From Clarkia xantiana subsp. parviflora (Eukaryota; Streptophyta; Magnoliopsida; Myrtales; Onagraceae): a stretch of DNA of 64,000 bases. Position numbers and translations under genes: made by a program. Under the pieces are notes generated by a model, which saw only the letters and a program-made list of their open reading frames with translations, was not told where the DNA came from and did not search any database. Positions 1-11,641 of the stretch are shown piece after piece; positions within the stretch are counted from its first letter, which is position 1; each line of letters opens with the position of its first letter. The DNA is taken from positions 8,115,066 to 8,179,065 of the forward strand of contig JAPTYO010000059.1 of NCBI GenBank assembly GCA_036873135.1, written 5' to 3'.

Positions 1-531
1 CCTAATATGGTTTTTAAAGTATTTTATAGTCTGTGTCTTACAATATGTTTCGTCGTTTACATATATAATCTATTTTTTACATAATCTGTTCACGCAAAAT
101 GTTTCTTGTTGCTATTTTTTTTTCATATATATTGTTTGTGAATATAGTTGATTTGTTATTTTTTAATATTTGTATTTTTTTTCAGCTATAGATAACATGT
201 CAGTCTATCAAGAAATTGTTAAGAATAATTGTTTTTGTAAAAAAATAATCGTTTTTGAGAATTTTTTTTCCAGATTTTGTTTAATAATATATGATTTTCC
301 ATTTTCATTTTTAATAATAATAATTTATTTAATTAATAAAATAACAAAAGGGTATATATGTCAGTTATGAATTATTCCATTCATTTACTACAATATTTTA
401 TCAACCAAACATTGGATTTGGAATCCTCATTCCATATTTCTCATGTCAACCAAACAACATCATACATATTCCTAATTCCTATTCCTATTCCTAATTCCCT
501 ATTCCTTATTCTCATTCCACGAACCAAACAT
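1..531. other. AT-rich gene-less stretch
   Basis: No gene is recognised. The stretch is very AT-rich with poly-T runs, and short open frames here have no protein-like composition. A short pyrimidine repeat built on CCTATT/CCTAATT lies at about 470-515, just before the MITE at 540. Confidence 0.6.
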
Positions 532-539
532 GCTGTCAG

Positions 540-987
540 CAGTGTTATCAGAACCGGACCGGACCGACGGTCCGACCGCGGTCGGACCGGAACCGGACCC
601 CTCACCGGTCCGGTTTGCTTATTTCCGGAGGATGTAAGCGAACCCGGTTCTGAAGTCCGGTTTTCACCGAACCGGCCGGTTTTGGGCGAACCGGGCGGTT
701 CACCGGTTCGCCGGTTCGGACTCTTTTCATTAAAAAAAAATAAAAAAAAAAATTAAAATTTTTTTAGGGTAAACTTATAGAGAGGCAGGCCCCGATCCGG
801 ACTAAAACCTACAGAAGGGTTAACTTACAAAGAGGATATGCAAATTTGCATTTTTTTACTAAAACCGGTCGGACCCGGTTCTGACCGGGTCCGACCGGCC
901 GAACCCGGTTCTGACCGGGTCCGACCGGCCGAACCGGGAACCGGTGGCCCTGCCGGTTCAGGCCCCGGTCCGGTTCTGATAACACTG
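540..987. mobile_element. hAT-type MITE with perfect 8-bp TSD
   Basis: The element starts CAGTGTTATCAG and ends CTGATAACACTG, a perfect 12-bp terminal inverted repeat. It is flanked on both sides by the 8-bp direct repeat GCTGTCAG (532-539 and 988-995). An 8-bp TSD with a CAG-type terminus is the hAT superfamily signature. The 448-bp body is rich in CCGGTTC/GGACCGG words and extends the inverted symmetry far beyond the 12-bp ends. It has no coding capacity. The same termini and subterminal words occur at 45296-51880, so both belong to one family. Confidence 0.9.
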
Positions 988-995
988 GCTGTCAG

Positions 996-1536
996 TCTCT
1001 CACATTTCCTTATTAATTTTTCATTTTTTTTATGTTATTTTTCCTACATTTTCTATTTACATTTTGTTTTGTTTAATATTTGTTAATACTTGATATAATA
1101 AAAACATATATCATTAATAGATGAGATTGAAAAGTGTAGACACCATTGAAATAGATAGACAACTTTTAGACACTTATATTTTTAATGACATGTTAATTAG
1201 GTGATATTAATATTAATATAACAAAAAGTGGAATAGAAATTAGAATTATACATTGTGATGCTCTAAGAACAGCATTAGAACCAATGCGATTGGGAACGTA
1301 GGGAAAACGTTACACCAACAAACAATGGCAATTCAAATTTTCAAGCAAATTGTTATCTTCTTTAAAATTTGCAAATACAAAACAAGCATATTCCAACGTA
1401 TATTATATAGCTGGGTTGTTCCACTGGAAAACTAGTGGATTTCTATCACAACGCCATGGACAACTTGTGTTATATAATACAAATATTAAAAATTTATAAT
1501 AGAAGTAGATGAGATTCATGGCGTTGATATATTATA
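996..1536. other. AT-rich gene-less stretch
   Basis: No gene or recognisable element is seen between the MITE and the first gypsy LTR. Confidence 0.55.
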
Positions 1537-1541
1537 ATAAT

Positions 1542-2257
1542 TGATGGGTTCGACTACAGCCGTTAGGCACTGTTAACAGTGAAGAAACGGTAAATAGGCC
1601 CGATGGGCCCTAAACGAAGGCCAAGATGGCCCAGGCTAAGGATCCCGACGAAGGAAGTTCGAGGATGAGAGGTCCCGACAGAGTCGGACCTGACAGGCGA
1701 GCTGAACGCTCCCGACGAGATGCCTCTGAGTAGGCCCCGATGACGAATCCCAGAGAACAATAGGCCCTGTCACGATGACGAGGGGCCCCGAGCGGTGACA
1801 CAACGAGATGACTCTGGAGTCCCCGACGGGAGTCGGGACTCGTTATCAGAGGATAATGCCGAGATACGCGGGGCGTGGCCGAGATACGCGGAACGTGGTT
1901 AAGATACACGGAGCGGTGCCGAGATACGCGGGGCGTGGCAGAGATAAGCGAGATCATGGCCTAGATAGGCGGGATCACATCCGAGATACGCGGGATACGG
2001 GCTAACCACCCTCAACAGTTCACCAGGTAACTGAGGTATCTCTTCGCCTATAAAAGGGCAAGAGGTCACCTCAGATCACTTACGTTGAATTACATTACTT
2101 GAGATTACTACTTGCCAGTCCGTACGAGATACTCATTTAAGCATCGGAGAGGGATTCTGGGTCACCGCCCGGTCTATCCCCTCTTGCAGGATTGCGTGGA
2201 GCGAAGGAGCTAGGATCGCCGTCAAAGACCGTACCGGAGTTCCACCGTAATCCAACA
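1542..2257 (+). repeat. 5' LTR of gypsy A
   Basis: A 716-bp LTR beginning TGATGGGTTCG and ending CCAACA. At about 1858-2000 there are six or so imperfect tandem copies of a roughly 20-bp unit containing GAGATACGCGG and GGCGTGG, upstream of the TATA box. Such U3 repeats often act as enhancers in LTR promoters, which is an inference here. Confidence 0.95.
2049..2056 (+). promoter_or_regulatory. LTR TATA box (5' LTR of gypsy A)
   Basis: TATAAAAG preceded by TCTTCGCC. It lies downstream of the U3 repeats and about 210 bp before the end of the LTR, so it is the probable core promoter. The same motif occurs in the 3' LTR at 12147-12154. Confidence 0.7.
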
Positions 2258-2258
2258 C

Positions 2259-2276
2259 TGGCGCCGTCTGTGGGAA
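2259..2276 (+). other. Primer-binding site of gypsy A
   Basis: TGGCGCCGTCTGTGGGAA starts 1 bp after the 5' LTR. TGGCGCC-type sites that pair with a tRNA 3' end are typical of plant gypsy elements. Gypsy B carries nearly the same site, differing at one base. Confidence 0.85.
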
Positions 2277-2293
2277 TCAAACAAAAAGCTGAT

Positions 2294-4496
2294 ATGCCTT
2301 CTACTCGTTCAATGGTGGCTGGCAAGCAAAGAAGACAAGGACAATCTGGTGGTTCCCGTCACCCCGCTGCGACAACTCTGAATTCACTACCAGAACAGGA
2401 GGAAAACCAGAACCATCCCGCTGCTGAGCTCTCCCAGACAGGGGGGCATAATGAAGGTCCCGAAGAGATTGCTGCTCAGCACCAGGGGAATAGGGAGCAG
2501 GAGGCTCCCCCAGCTGCGGACCTGACGAGGGCTGTGGCAGAAGCCATGCCGATGTTTTTGGCAGCCGTGGAGGCTCTCTTGGATCGGAGAGGCTGCGAGG
2601 AGGCAGGAGGAGATGCCCCCGTTAGAAGAAGCACCCCCACCAGCAGAGGTTCGGAACGTACGGGAGGCTCCGCCCCGATGCCAGGACAGGAGTAGGGTGT
2701 CCGTTCAGCCAGAGAGATTCGTGGTTGATGGACCAGGACCAGTACAGCACAGGACCATTCCCCTGAATGGTCCCATCACCCCCGATCAGGTGGTGAAGAT
2801 CGTGAACATCTGCATGGGAGAGCAGAAGCCGCTGGTGTCGGAGCTGAGGGATCGATCTACTCATCCCTTCGTTCCTCGACTCATAGACACCCTAGCCCCG
2901 CCAGGGCTGGGTATCCCCACGATAAAGGAATACGATGACGAAGGAGATCCGGTTCGTCATGTCCAGAAGCACCTCATGGCGTGTCTGGGAAGAGCCCCGA
3001 ATGAAGACATAGTGTGTACGCTATTCCCGAACACACTTGGGGAAAGAGCCCTGACCTGGTTCTTTAGTCTGCCCCCAGGCTGCATCACTTGCTGGGCAGA
3101 TATGCACGACCGGTTCATTCAGCAGTATCAGGGCCGTAGACGTTTGCTAAAGAGTGTGAGGTCCCTGACCCAGGTGGTTCAGAGGCCCGACGAATCACTG
3201 GCACACTATTACCAGCGGTACACTGCCAGTGTGGCGGAGATTGATGAGGAGATCTCGGAGGGTGAAACCATCCGTACATTCATTCGGAACCTAACGGCCC
3301 CCTACGGTTCCGACCTAATGCACAGCGTGGCTGAGAAAGCCGTGTGGAATATGGAGGCACTACAGAAGAGGGTGAAACGGCAAATCGATGTCCAGGAGTC
3401 AAAGATAGCCACTGGAGAACTGGAGCCCCCGAAGTCGAATAAAGGGAAGCAGTCGGTTAAACCTTCCGACGATCGTAAGTCAAAGGGTAAACCCGAAGGC
3501 AGTCGGGATCGAGGACGCTCTGGTCGGAGGGATGATAGGCGTTCTTTAAGGAATGACAAGCGGGAGGATCTCGACATTCCTCTCAACTGCTCCATGGCGG
3601 AGGTACTAACGGTCATGGAACGACAAGGTATCTCCAGGTACCCCCCAAAGAAGGATGGAGAATTTTTAGGATCCCGCACGGATCGCTACTGCTGATTTCA
3701 CCGCGCAAATGGTCACGATACCAACCATTGTCGGGAGCTGAAGAAGGAGATCGAGAAATTGATCCAGAAGGGAATGCTCAAGGAGTTCGTCGGGGATAAG
3801 CGGTGTCGATCCCGCTCTCGATCCCGATCGCGGTCCCGTTCCCGATCCCGCGATCGGTCCCCAAAGAAGAAGAGAACCGACCCAGAGTCATCCGGTGCTC
3901 GTAAGGAGAGACGGGGCACTATCAATGTGATTCACGGAGGGTTTGCTGCTGGAGGTGATACTTCATCCTCTCGAGAGGTTTATGCCTCTAGAATTCCTAC
4001 GGCGGTGGTGTTGGGTAAGAGGTCCCGATCCTGGACCCTGAAGGAAGAAATGGTGATCTCCTTTTCGTCGGAGGATCTCATAGGCGTGGAAACTCCGCAC
4101 GATGACGCCTTGGTTGTAACCTTGGATGTAGACGGGTACGAGATGAAGCGAATTCTGATCGACGGAGGAAGCTCCTCCGATATTCTATTTATGGACGCGC
4201 TGGAGGCTATGGGAAAAACGAAGAAAGATCTGAAGGAGGCAAACTTCTCGATGGTCGGGTTCTCTGGTTCAACCTCCTATCCGCTAGGAGTAATCACCTT
4301 ACCAGTGGAGTTTGGTAGTGGGTGGAAATCAGAAAGGAGGAACGTGGAGTTCGTGGTAGTTGATTCCGCAGGGACTTACAACGCGATCATCGGGAGAACC
4401 ACCATCAACCCCCTGATGGCGGTTGCCTCGACAGTGCACCAGAAGATGAAGTTCCGACCGACCACGGAGTCGGAGAAGTCAAGGGTGACCAGGTAG
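2294..4496 (+). pseudogene. gag and protease region of gypsy A (broken)
   Basis: The likely start is the ATG at 2294. The first frame closes at 2695, but the gag sequence continues in the next frame from about 2600, so a one-base shift lies near 2600-2690. The retrotransposon gag domain spans about 2930-3300 (KEYDDEGDP through FIRNLT). An in-frame TGA at 3693-3695 interrupts the zinc-knuckle-like segment (YC, then FHRANGHDTNHC), consistent with CGA to TGA. An arginine-serine-rich stretch at about 3805-3860 follows. The aspartic protease signature is RILIDGGSSSDIL near 4150-4190. The DGGSS variant is common in plant gypsy elements. A one-base deletion near 4453 moves the reading into the pol frame. 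Confidence 0.85.
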
Positions 4497-4499
4497 CTT

Positions 4500-6692
4500 C
4501 CCGAAAATGCTATGTTAACGCCACCCGGAGGAGGAGACGAGAGGCCATGACTGTCCTCCAGACAGATACAGATCCTAGAGAGGAGTCTGGGCGTCCCGCC
4601 CCCATAGAAGATCTAAAAGAAGTTGAGATCGACGGACCCCAGAGGAAGGTGAAAATCGGGTCTGCTCTGACCGAGGAGACAGCCCAAAAATTGATTGAGT
4701 TGCTGAGGGAGTTCAAGGAGCTGTTTGCCTGGTCCCCGAGCGATATGCCAGGAATCAGCCCCGATGTGATCGTACACGAGCTGAAGATAGATCCCGCGAT
4801 CAAACCTATCACGCAGAAAAGGCGTCCGATGGGCACGGACAAGAAGATCGCGATCCAACAGGAGGTGGGCAGGTTGCTCGATGCTGGGTTTATTAAAGAA
4901 CTCCGATTCCAGACTTGGGTCGCTAATCCAGTGCTGGTGAAGAAGACTAATGGGAAATGGCGGATGTGTGTGGATTTCCTACACCTGAATAAGGCTTGCC
5001 CGAAGGACTGCTACCCACTCCCGAGAATCGACCAGCTGGTAGATGCCACGTCGGGACATGAGCTGTTGAGCTTCATGGATGCATATTCGGTCTATAACCA
5101 GATCAAGATGGCTAAGGAAGACGCTCCTCATACAGCATTCTATGCAGACAGTGACATCTATCACTACGATGTCATGCCTTTCGGGTTGATCAATGTTGGG
5201 GCAACCTACCAGCGGATGGTGAACAAGCTGTTCGGAGATATGCTTGGGGAGACCATGGAGGCTTACGTGGATGACATGCTGGTGAAATCCCGACAAGCTG
5301 AGGATCATGTGCACAACCTAGCCATGGCGTTTGAGCGGATGAGGCTTCATCATGTTCGCTTAAACCCGACGAAATGCGCCTTCGGAGTCCACTCAGGGAA
5401 ATTTTTGGGCTTTATGGTAAGCCAGAGAGGAATTGAGGTGAATCCCGAGAAGCTGAGGGCGATTGAGGAGATGCAGTCTCCGATAAATCATCGGGAGGTG
5501 CAGGTACTGAACGGCCGACTAGCTGCAATGAATCGCTTCCTGTCCAAAGCTAGCGACCGATCAATGCCAATTTTTGAAGTCCTGAGGGCCAACAAGAAGT
5601 TTGAGTGGACCGCCAAGTGTGAAGAAGCGTTCCAAGCACTCAAGCAACACCTACGCAGCCTCCCGCCGTTGGCGAAACTGGTTCCAGGCGAGCCGCTCTA
5701 TCTTTACTTGGCTGTTTCTGAATTTGTCATTAGCTCTGTGTTAGTGAAGGTTGTCGAGGGTAATCAAGTCCCCGTCTATTATGTAAGCAAGGCGTTTGCC
5801 AAGTCTGAATTAAATTATCCTTCCGTTGAGAAGTATCTCTTTGCGTTGATTATTACTGCTCGGAAGCTAAGGCCTTATTTCCACGCACACGAGATTACTG
5901 TGTTGACGAACCAGCCTTTGAAGCATTTTTTGAACCGACCAGATGCGTCGGGGAGATTAGTAAAATGGGCAGTAGAGCTTAGTGAATTTCGCATACACTT
6001 TGCTCCGAGAACGGCAATTAAGGGCCAGGCGTTGGCGGATTTCATAGCAGAATCTACAAACCCCGATCTGGAAGAAGCGGGCCCTGTAGAGGGGGCAGCC
6101 ATAGAGGTCCCGACAGAAGAGCAACCAGAGAGGGCAGAGCAATCAGAACAGCCAAACGAGGGAAATACCTGGGAGATGTACACGGATGGCTCCTCAAGTT
6201 CAGACGGATCAGGAGCAGGCTTTTTGTTAATACCACCAGGTGGAGGTGAGCCGCTCCGATATGCCCTGGCTTTAACATTCAAGGCCACAAACAACGAAGC
6301 GGAGTATGAGGCTCTTATCACGGGCCTGAAAATTGCTAAAGGCACTGGAGTCGATCACTTGAGAGTGAAGTGTGACGCAACCTTAATCGTGAACCAGGTT
6401 CAAGGGCGATACGAAGCGAGGAGTCCGATAATGAAGAAGTACCTGCGCGAGGTACAAGCCCTGAAGGAGAGCTTTAAAAGCTTCGATATCGAGGCAATCC
6501 CGAGGGAGGAAAACGTAGAGGCAGACGCCCTGAGCAAATTTGCCCTGGGGGCACCCTTGGAAGAAAATCGGAAGGTGCACTTCTTGGAGAGGGTGATCTT
6601 ATCGACCATCTACCCGACACAGGTGTGTACCATTGAGGCAAAACCGGAGGAGGAGCCCACTTGGATGACCCCGATAGTCGGATACCTGACTA
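4500..6692 (+). pseudogene. Reverse transcriptase and RNase H of gypsy A
   Basis: One long open frame. Counting from the ATG at 4547, the reverse transcriptase has PVLVKKTNGKWRMCVDF, the LLSFMDAY motif A and an intact YVDD active site at residues 240-243. The RNase H domain begins at WEMYTDGSSSSDGSG and runs to VEADALSKFAL. The protein would copy retrotransposon RNA into DNA inside the particle. The frame breaks at about 6690: the linker that normally joins RNase H to integrase is missing and the downstream sequence is in another frame, so a short deletion occurred there. Apart from that, catalytic residues look intact. Confidence 0.9.
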
Positions 6693-7832
6693 ATGCTAGA
6701 CGATCAGCTGTACAAGAAGGGCTGGTTCTCGACCCCGTACTTGAAATGTGTGGCAGAACCCGATACAAATCGAATCCTGAAGGAGGTGCATGAAGGGGTC
6801 GCGGCTTGTCATGAAGGAGCCCGATCCATTATGAGGAAAGTGCTGAACTTGGGCTATTATTGGCCTACGATGAGCAAGGAAGTAACGGCGTTGGTCCGAT
6901 CCTGTGACGCGTGCCAGAGGTACGCCCCGAGTATCGTGGCTCCGGCCGCTAATCTGACATCCATCAAGAGCGCTTGGCCCTTCGCGCAATGGGGCATCGA
7001 CTTGGTGGGACCTCTTCCACAAGCACAAGGTCAATGTAAGTATTTACTTGTAGCTATCGATTATTTTTCGAAATGGATAGAGGCAAAGGCATTGGCCAGA
7101 ACGACGGGGAACCAGATCGTCAAGTTCCTCCAGACCCATATTGTGTCCAGATACGGGATTCCTAAGGTGGCGATCAGCGACAATGGTCCACCGTTTAACG
7201 GCTCTCAGGTGAGGGATTATCTGGAGGAGTTGAACATCGAGCATCGGACAGCTTCTGTACGCCATGCTCAAACTAACGGTCAGGTGGAATCAGCCAACAA
7301 AATCGTGATGGATGGCCTGAAGAAGAGGGTCTATGCCTTGAAGGGCAAATGGCTGAACGAACTGGAAAACGTGCTTTGGGCTGTTAGAACGACACCCAAA
7401 CGATCAACGGGGGAGACTCCGTTTGGCCTCGTTTATGGCACGGAGGCTGTCGCCCCCGTGGAGGTAGCTGTGGCGTCCCATCGGATGAGATATTACGAGC
7501 CTCTGACGAATGATGAGATGAGACGTCTGGACTTGGACTAGCTCGAGGAGAAGAGGCGGGAAGCCGATGAAGTCCAAGCTCGAATGCGTTTGACGACGGC
7601 CAGGTACTACAATCGGCGAGTAAAGTCCCGACAATTCTTCGTCGGAGAGCTGGTTTGGCGTCGCAACGAGTTTACTCTTTTGGATCGGATTGGCAAGATG
7701 TCACCAAAATGGGAAGGACCTTACAAGGTCGTGGGGATGCCGGCCCCGAATGCATACAAGTTGGAAGACCTCGATGGCAGAGTTTTAAAGCATTCTTTTA
7801 GTGGCGAACACATGAAGAAACACCATGCTTGA
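6693..7832 (+). pseudogene. Integrase of gypsy A
   Basis: Starts within the linker (LDDQLYKKGWFSTPYLKCV). It continues with an HHCC-like zinc-binding region around CHEGARSIMRKV and CDACQRYAP. The D,D,E core follows: D in WGIDLVGPLP, D in AISDNGPPF and E in NGQVESANK. The frame is interrupted by TAG at 7539-7541 and then continues in the same frame (LEEKRREADEVQARM...) to a stop at 7832. The C-terminal part (GELVWRRNEFTLL, PKWEGPYKVV) is the usual gypsy integrase tail. No chromodomain follows. Confidence 0.9.
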
Positions 7833-7835
7833 TGA

Positions 7836-8250
7836 AAAGTCGCCTTAAGTGGTGCCCGAAGAAAAGTCGCCTTAAGTGGTGCCCGATGAAAAGTCACCTT
7901 AAGTGGTGCTCGATGTAAAACCGCCTTAAGTGGTGTATGCTGTTTATCGTTTAATTCGATGTAAGCCAATTTTGTGCCATCAATAAATAAAGAGGTTGCT
8001 TCCGATCAGAATTATTCTTAGATTTACTCTAAGCTTTATAAAGTCGCCTTGAGTGGTGCACGAGAAAAGTCGCATTGAGTGGTGCACGAGAAAAGTCGTC
8101 TTAAGTGATGCACGAGATTAAGTCGTCTTAAGTGATGCATGTTTTTTAGATTTATTCTAAGTATTGAAAAGTCGCCTTAAGTGGTGCATGATGATAAGTC
8201 GCGTTAAGTGGTGCAAATTAGTAAATCGTCTTGAGTGACGTATAAAAATG
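7836..8250 (+). repeat. Minisatellite after pol in gypsy A
   Basis: About a dozen degenerate copies of a roughly 27-bp unit with the core AAGTCGCCTTAAGTGGTGC, interrupted by AT-rich spacer at about 7925-8035. It sits directly behind the integrase stop in the region between pol and the antisense gene. No coding frame is seen. Confidence 0.85.
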
Positions 8251-8409
8251 TCTTAAGTGTCGAAGTATCGACCTAAGCAAGTATAGTAAAGCCACTTGGA
8301 GAAATGCATCGAAAAGATCGGAACTAAGAAAGTCTGATAAATTGATGAGGGCTCAAAGGCCCGACGATTACAAAAGCGAGGAAAATACAAGGACTCTAAA
8401 GTTAAGCAG

Positions 8410-11092
8410 TTAGGCTTGGTCCTTGTCAGCGGCATCTGCGGGAGCGTGGTCCACGAGGTCGGCGGCAGAAGGATCCACAGGGTCGGCCGCGGGAGGATCG
8501 ACTATCGGGGCATCCGCACTTGGAAGCTCTGCTGTGTCTTCGACAATTGCGGGGGTACTCCCACCATCACTCTCCTCAGAAAGAGCAAAGTATTTCTTCG
8601 CGAAGGGAGCGAGAGAAGGAGACTTGTCGAAGTTGATGGCGTCGCCATACTCCAGGTGGAGCTCCTCAACCGCATTGAAGAGAGTGTTCTCCACCTCCGC
8701 GCCGAAGAACTTCATAGCATCAGCCTGGAAGTCCTCAGACTTCCGATAATCCTCCCGACCTTTGGCCTCGGCCGCGACCAGCTGCGCAGGAACCCCCGCG
8801 ACTTGCTCCTCCAGAGCCTTCTTCTCGAGGACCAGCTTGTCCTCAGTAGCCTGCCGCTCCTGTCGCTCCCGCCTCAGGAGCCCCTCGAAATCCCCGACCT
8901 GCTTTTGGAGGTCCTGAACCTTTTGGTCGAGGATGGCCTGCTCCTTGGCAAGTTTCCCCCGCGAAGACTTGGAGGCCGCAAGATCCTCCTTAAGCTTGTC
9001 GATGGCCGCCCGGTCCCGCTCCCGGGACTCATCATAGGCGATGAGGTACCCAAAAAGACGGTTGAAGTCCCCGAGCTCCTACAATAGAAGAAAGAAAAGT
9101 GTTAAGGGACAAACAACCAGATTTACCAACAAAGAGGGAGAAGCGAAGTTTTACCTCTATCCGACGCAGGGACATCTCTCGAACATCCCGATGCATCGCC
9201 GTCCGATTTAGGGAAATCGGGTACCGCATGGTGGGCAGGATCGAGCCTGCCAGCAGATGCAGAGCCAGGTCCTCATGCTGGTCCCCTTGTCGAAGCTGGA
9301 CCCCTTGCAGAGTTTGGATTGGAGTCCAAGGAGCATCCACCTGCGTGGGGTCGAAGGCCCTGTAGAAACTCCCGTCGAGAGGGACAGGAGGAGGGCCAGC
9401 ACGAGTCGTGGAGGGGCGCGCCTCCGGCTCGACCCGGGCGGGGGAAGGAGTGAAGTTGTGGATGGGCGACGGCTGTCGCTGCTGCGGAGAAGATGAAGGG
9501 GGCAGCCCCTGAGAGGTTGGTTTCAAGGGGGACTGCCCCGTCCTCCGATGATGACGAAGGGAGCCACCCTCATCGGTCTCCTCGGAGGAGTCCAAGGTTT
9601 CCACCCGACGAAATTGCTCGCCGGTCGGGGTTTTCTCCCCAGTTGAGGGAGGCGCCCCTGTTGAAGACGGTGCACCCGCGGAAGCTTCAGCACCCGATGG
9701 AGCCCCTGAACGACCTGCACCTAGAGGACGAGAGGCTTCAGAAATGTAATCAGGGAGTTCATCAGGATTCTTACACCAAACAATACGTCGGGAGACATAT
9801 TGATCCTTCCCGTGGTAGTGGTAGTAGCCCGCCTTCAGGACACGAGGAGTTTCGCCTCGAAGGATTCGTCTAACGTCAGCAATACGGGCCTCCCTGGTCT
9901 AAGGAATCAAATCCTTCGGGACCATCCTCCTATACGATTTAATAGCGAGTCGGAGCTTTTTACCTTCTTCAGCATTCTGGACGTCGAAGAGTTGGTCCAG
10001 CTCCACGCGCTTCCGCTTAGGTGGCTCCGCAGAAGGAGACCCCGACGGAGCGACAGCCTTCTTGGCGGACTTCCTCTTCCGCGAAGGACGGACGGCATCG
10101 GTCTCCCCCTGCTTAAGGAACAGATCGGTCAGCACGGATACCCTCTTGGCTGCAAACAGTAAAAGAAAAGAGTTAGAGATTTACCCAGGGAACCACATTG
10201 GAGGGGCCGTCGAAGAGCTGCCCCCCGGAGATTATGTCGAGGAGTCGAATCCCGGCGTTCACCAGGTCCCGCTCCACGAGAGAATTGGCGTCGAGGGGAG
10301 TGTAGGACTCCCCCCATCGGTAAAGCTGGATAAGTTGAAGAGTCTGGAAGTCTTCATCAGTGTAGGTGTGGAAAGCGGGAGGAGAGTCCGCTTCCACCTC
10401 CCATCGGGGCCATGGGATCGAAGAATGTTAGATGAAGAAGTAACTCCTTTTCCAACTGCTGTTATCGGACCCAGTATCAACCAGGAGTCCCCGACCCTTG
10501 ACCACCTTCCAGGTTTCATTGGTCCAGTTACACCGTCCAAGTTGTGCCTTGTTCCATCGGCATTCGGGGATAGAAGGCGCAAACCCCCGCCTCGTTGCAC
10601 TTCATCCCGTAGAAGGTCCTGAAGAGCTTGAGGCTGTATACCCACCGTTTTCGGAAGCAGAGGACTTGGAAAGCATTCCACAGGCGAATGACATGCGGAG
10701 AGAAGGTGGTCGGATGAGTTTTGTAATGCTGGCACATCTCGACCAGATTACCACAGAAGGGGAATCTGATCCCCGCTGATACTTACCCCGTAGAGACAAA
10801 TACCTCCCATTTTCGGGGACGAGTAACCTCAAGGTTACCCGAGGGGCGAGGCCAGGGATACGGGAAACGAGGTTCCCAAGTAGAAGTGATGCACCCCTCT
10901 CGGAGAGCTGCATCATAAGCGATGTTGGAGATTTCATTCAGAGCATAATCAAAGTTTAAGGGCTTTCTCCCCTCAGAGCTGGATCCACTGTCTGAAAAGT
11001 AGCAATGGCAAGGAATGCACAGTGGGATTTTCGGAAAGTTGCAAACAAGGAAAAGATGAACAAGCAACGAAGAAGAAATCCTTACCAGACAT
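8410..11092 (-). pseudogene. Antisense spliced gene (aORF) inside gypsy A, decayed
   Basis: This reads against gag-pol. A start ATG at 11092 gives a 7-base coding exon (11086-11092), then GTAAGG, an intron (10992-11085) and a TTTTCAG acceptor. The joined frame begins MSDSGSSSEGRKP. Exon 2 continues to about 10528 with one in-frame TAA at 10783-10785 and a TGG/KCN-rich block (RKRWVYSLKLFRTFYGMKCN). A frameshift leads into TYTDEDFQTLQLIQLYRWGE (about 10397-10185). Two basic, NLS-like stretches (PSRKRKSAKKA, PPKRKRVELDQ) lie at about 9960-10075. A GT-AG intron at about 9080-9152 precedes a C-terminal coiled-coil-rich segment ending in an acidic alanine/proline tail at 8410. Tat-lineage elements are known to carry antisense ORFs in this position. 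The molecular function is unknown. Confidence 0.75.
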
Positions 11093-11252
11093 GACGAATT
11101 GGAGGTTGAAGGAATGAACTGGGCGTTGCCGGAAAGATGGTCGGAAAAGCACTAATGGTCTTCGGAATCGCAAAAGCTTGAATTCACAAAGGTTGTAGAG
11201 AGCTCCTGAAAATTCGAAGACGGTAAAAGTGATCTAACACCCACGGTTAGGG

Positions 11253-11270
11253 TTTTATAGGCGAAGAGGA
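11253..11270 (-). promoter_or_regulatory. Candidate TATA promoter of the antisense gene
   Basis: On the minus strand the sequence reads TCCTCTTCGCCTATAAAA, about 160 bp upstream of the antisense ATG. The 15-base core TCTTCGCCTATAAAA is identical to the LTR core promoter of the same element. It is followed by a telobox-like ACCCTAACC. That it is a promoter is an inference from position and the TATA motif. Confidence 0.55.
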
Positions 11271-11625
11271 CAGTTGAAGGGACACTTCGATCCGAGTCGT
11301 CGAAGTTGAAGAGTTTTAATCTGGACCGTTGAGATGGAACGTGCAGAAGGGCAACGGGCGTAATGATGAAACGGCCCGAAAAGCACTTTTCAGAAAAAAC
11401 AGGCGCGAAAAATCAGGCACGAGTGCCGAAGACGTCGCTTCACTAGCTGCTGCATTTAATGAACTAGGGAATCGAAAAGTCCCCTCGGATTTGGCAGTTA
11501 TCCACAAAGCATCGAGGAAACGTGAAGGAGAAGACTAGTATTGAGTGACTATGCCAAGGGAAAGATCCCCGATTCCAATGTCGGGAGGTTGGGAGTTGGA
11601 AGACACGACGAACTAAAAGTCCCTC

Positions 11626-11641
11626 ATGTCTTGGGGGCAAA
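11626..11641 (+). other. Polypurine tract of gypsy A
   Basis: CTTGGGGGCAAA directly precedes the TG of the 3' LTR, the expected site for plus-strand priming. Confidence 0.7.

Noticed and set aside
5875..6345. Minus-strand frame of 156 codons
   Set aside because: Complement of the RNase H coding region of gypsy A.
8416..9087. Long plus-strand open frame of 223 codons
   Set aside because: Shadow of the coiled-coil part of the antisense gene. The minus-strand reading has natural heptad-rich composition and splice sites; this one does not.
10785..10800. Splice donor GTAAGTAT in the antisense gene
   Set aside because: The frame continues naturally after the TAA in the same phase, so this is more likely a nonsense mutation. 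A real intron here cannot be fully excluded.
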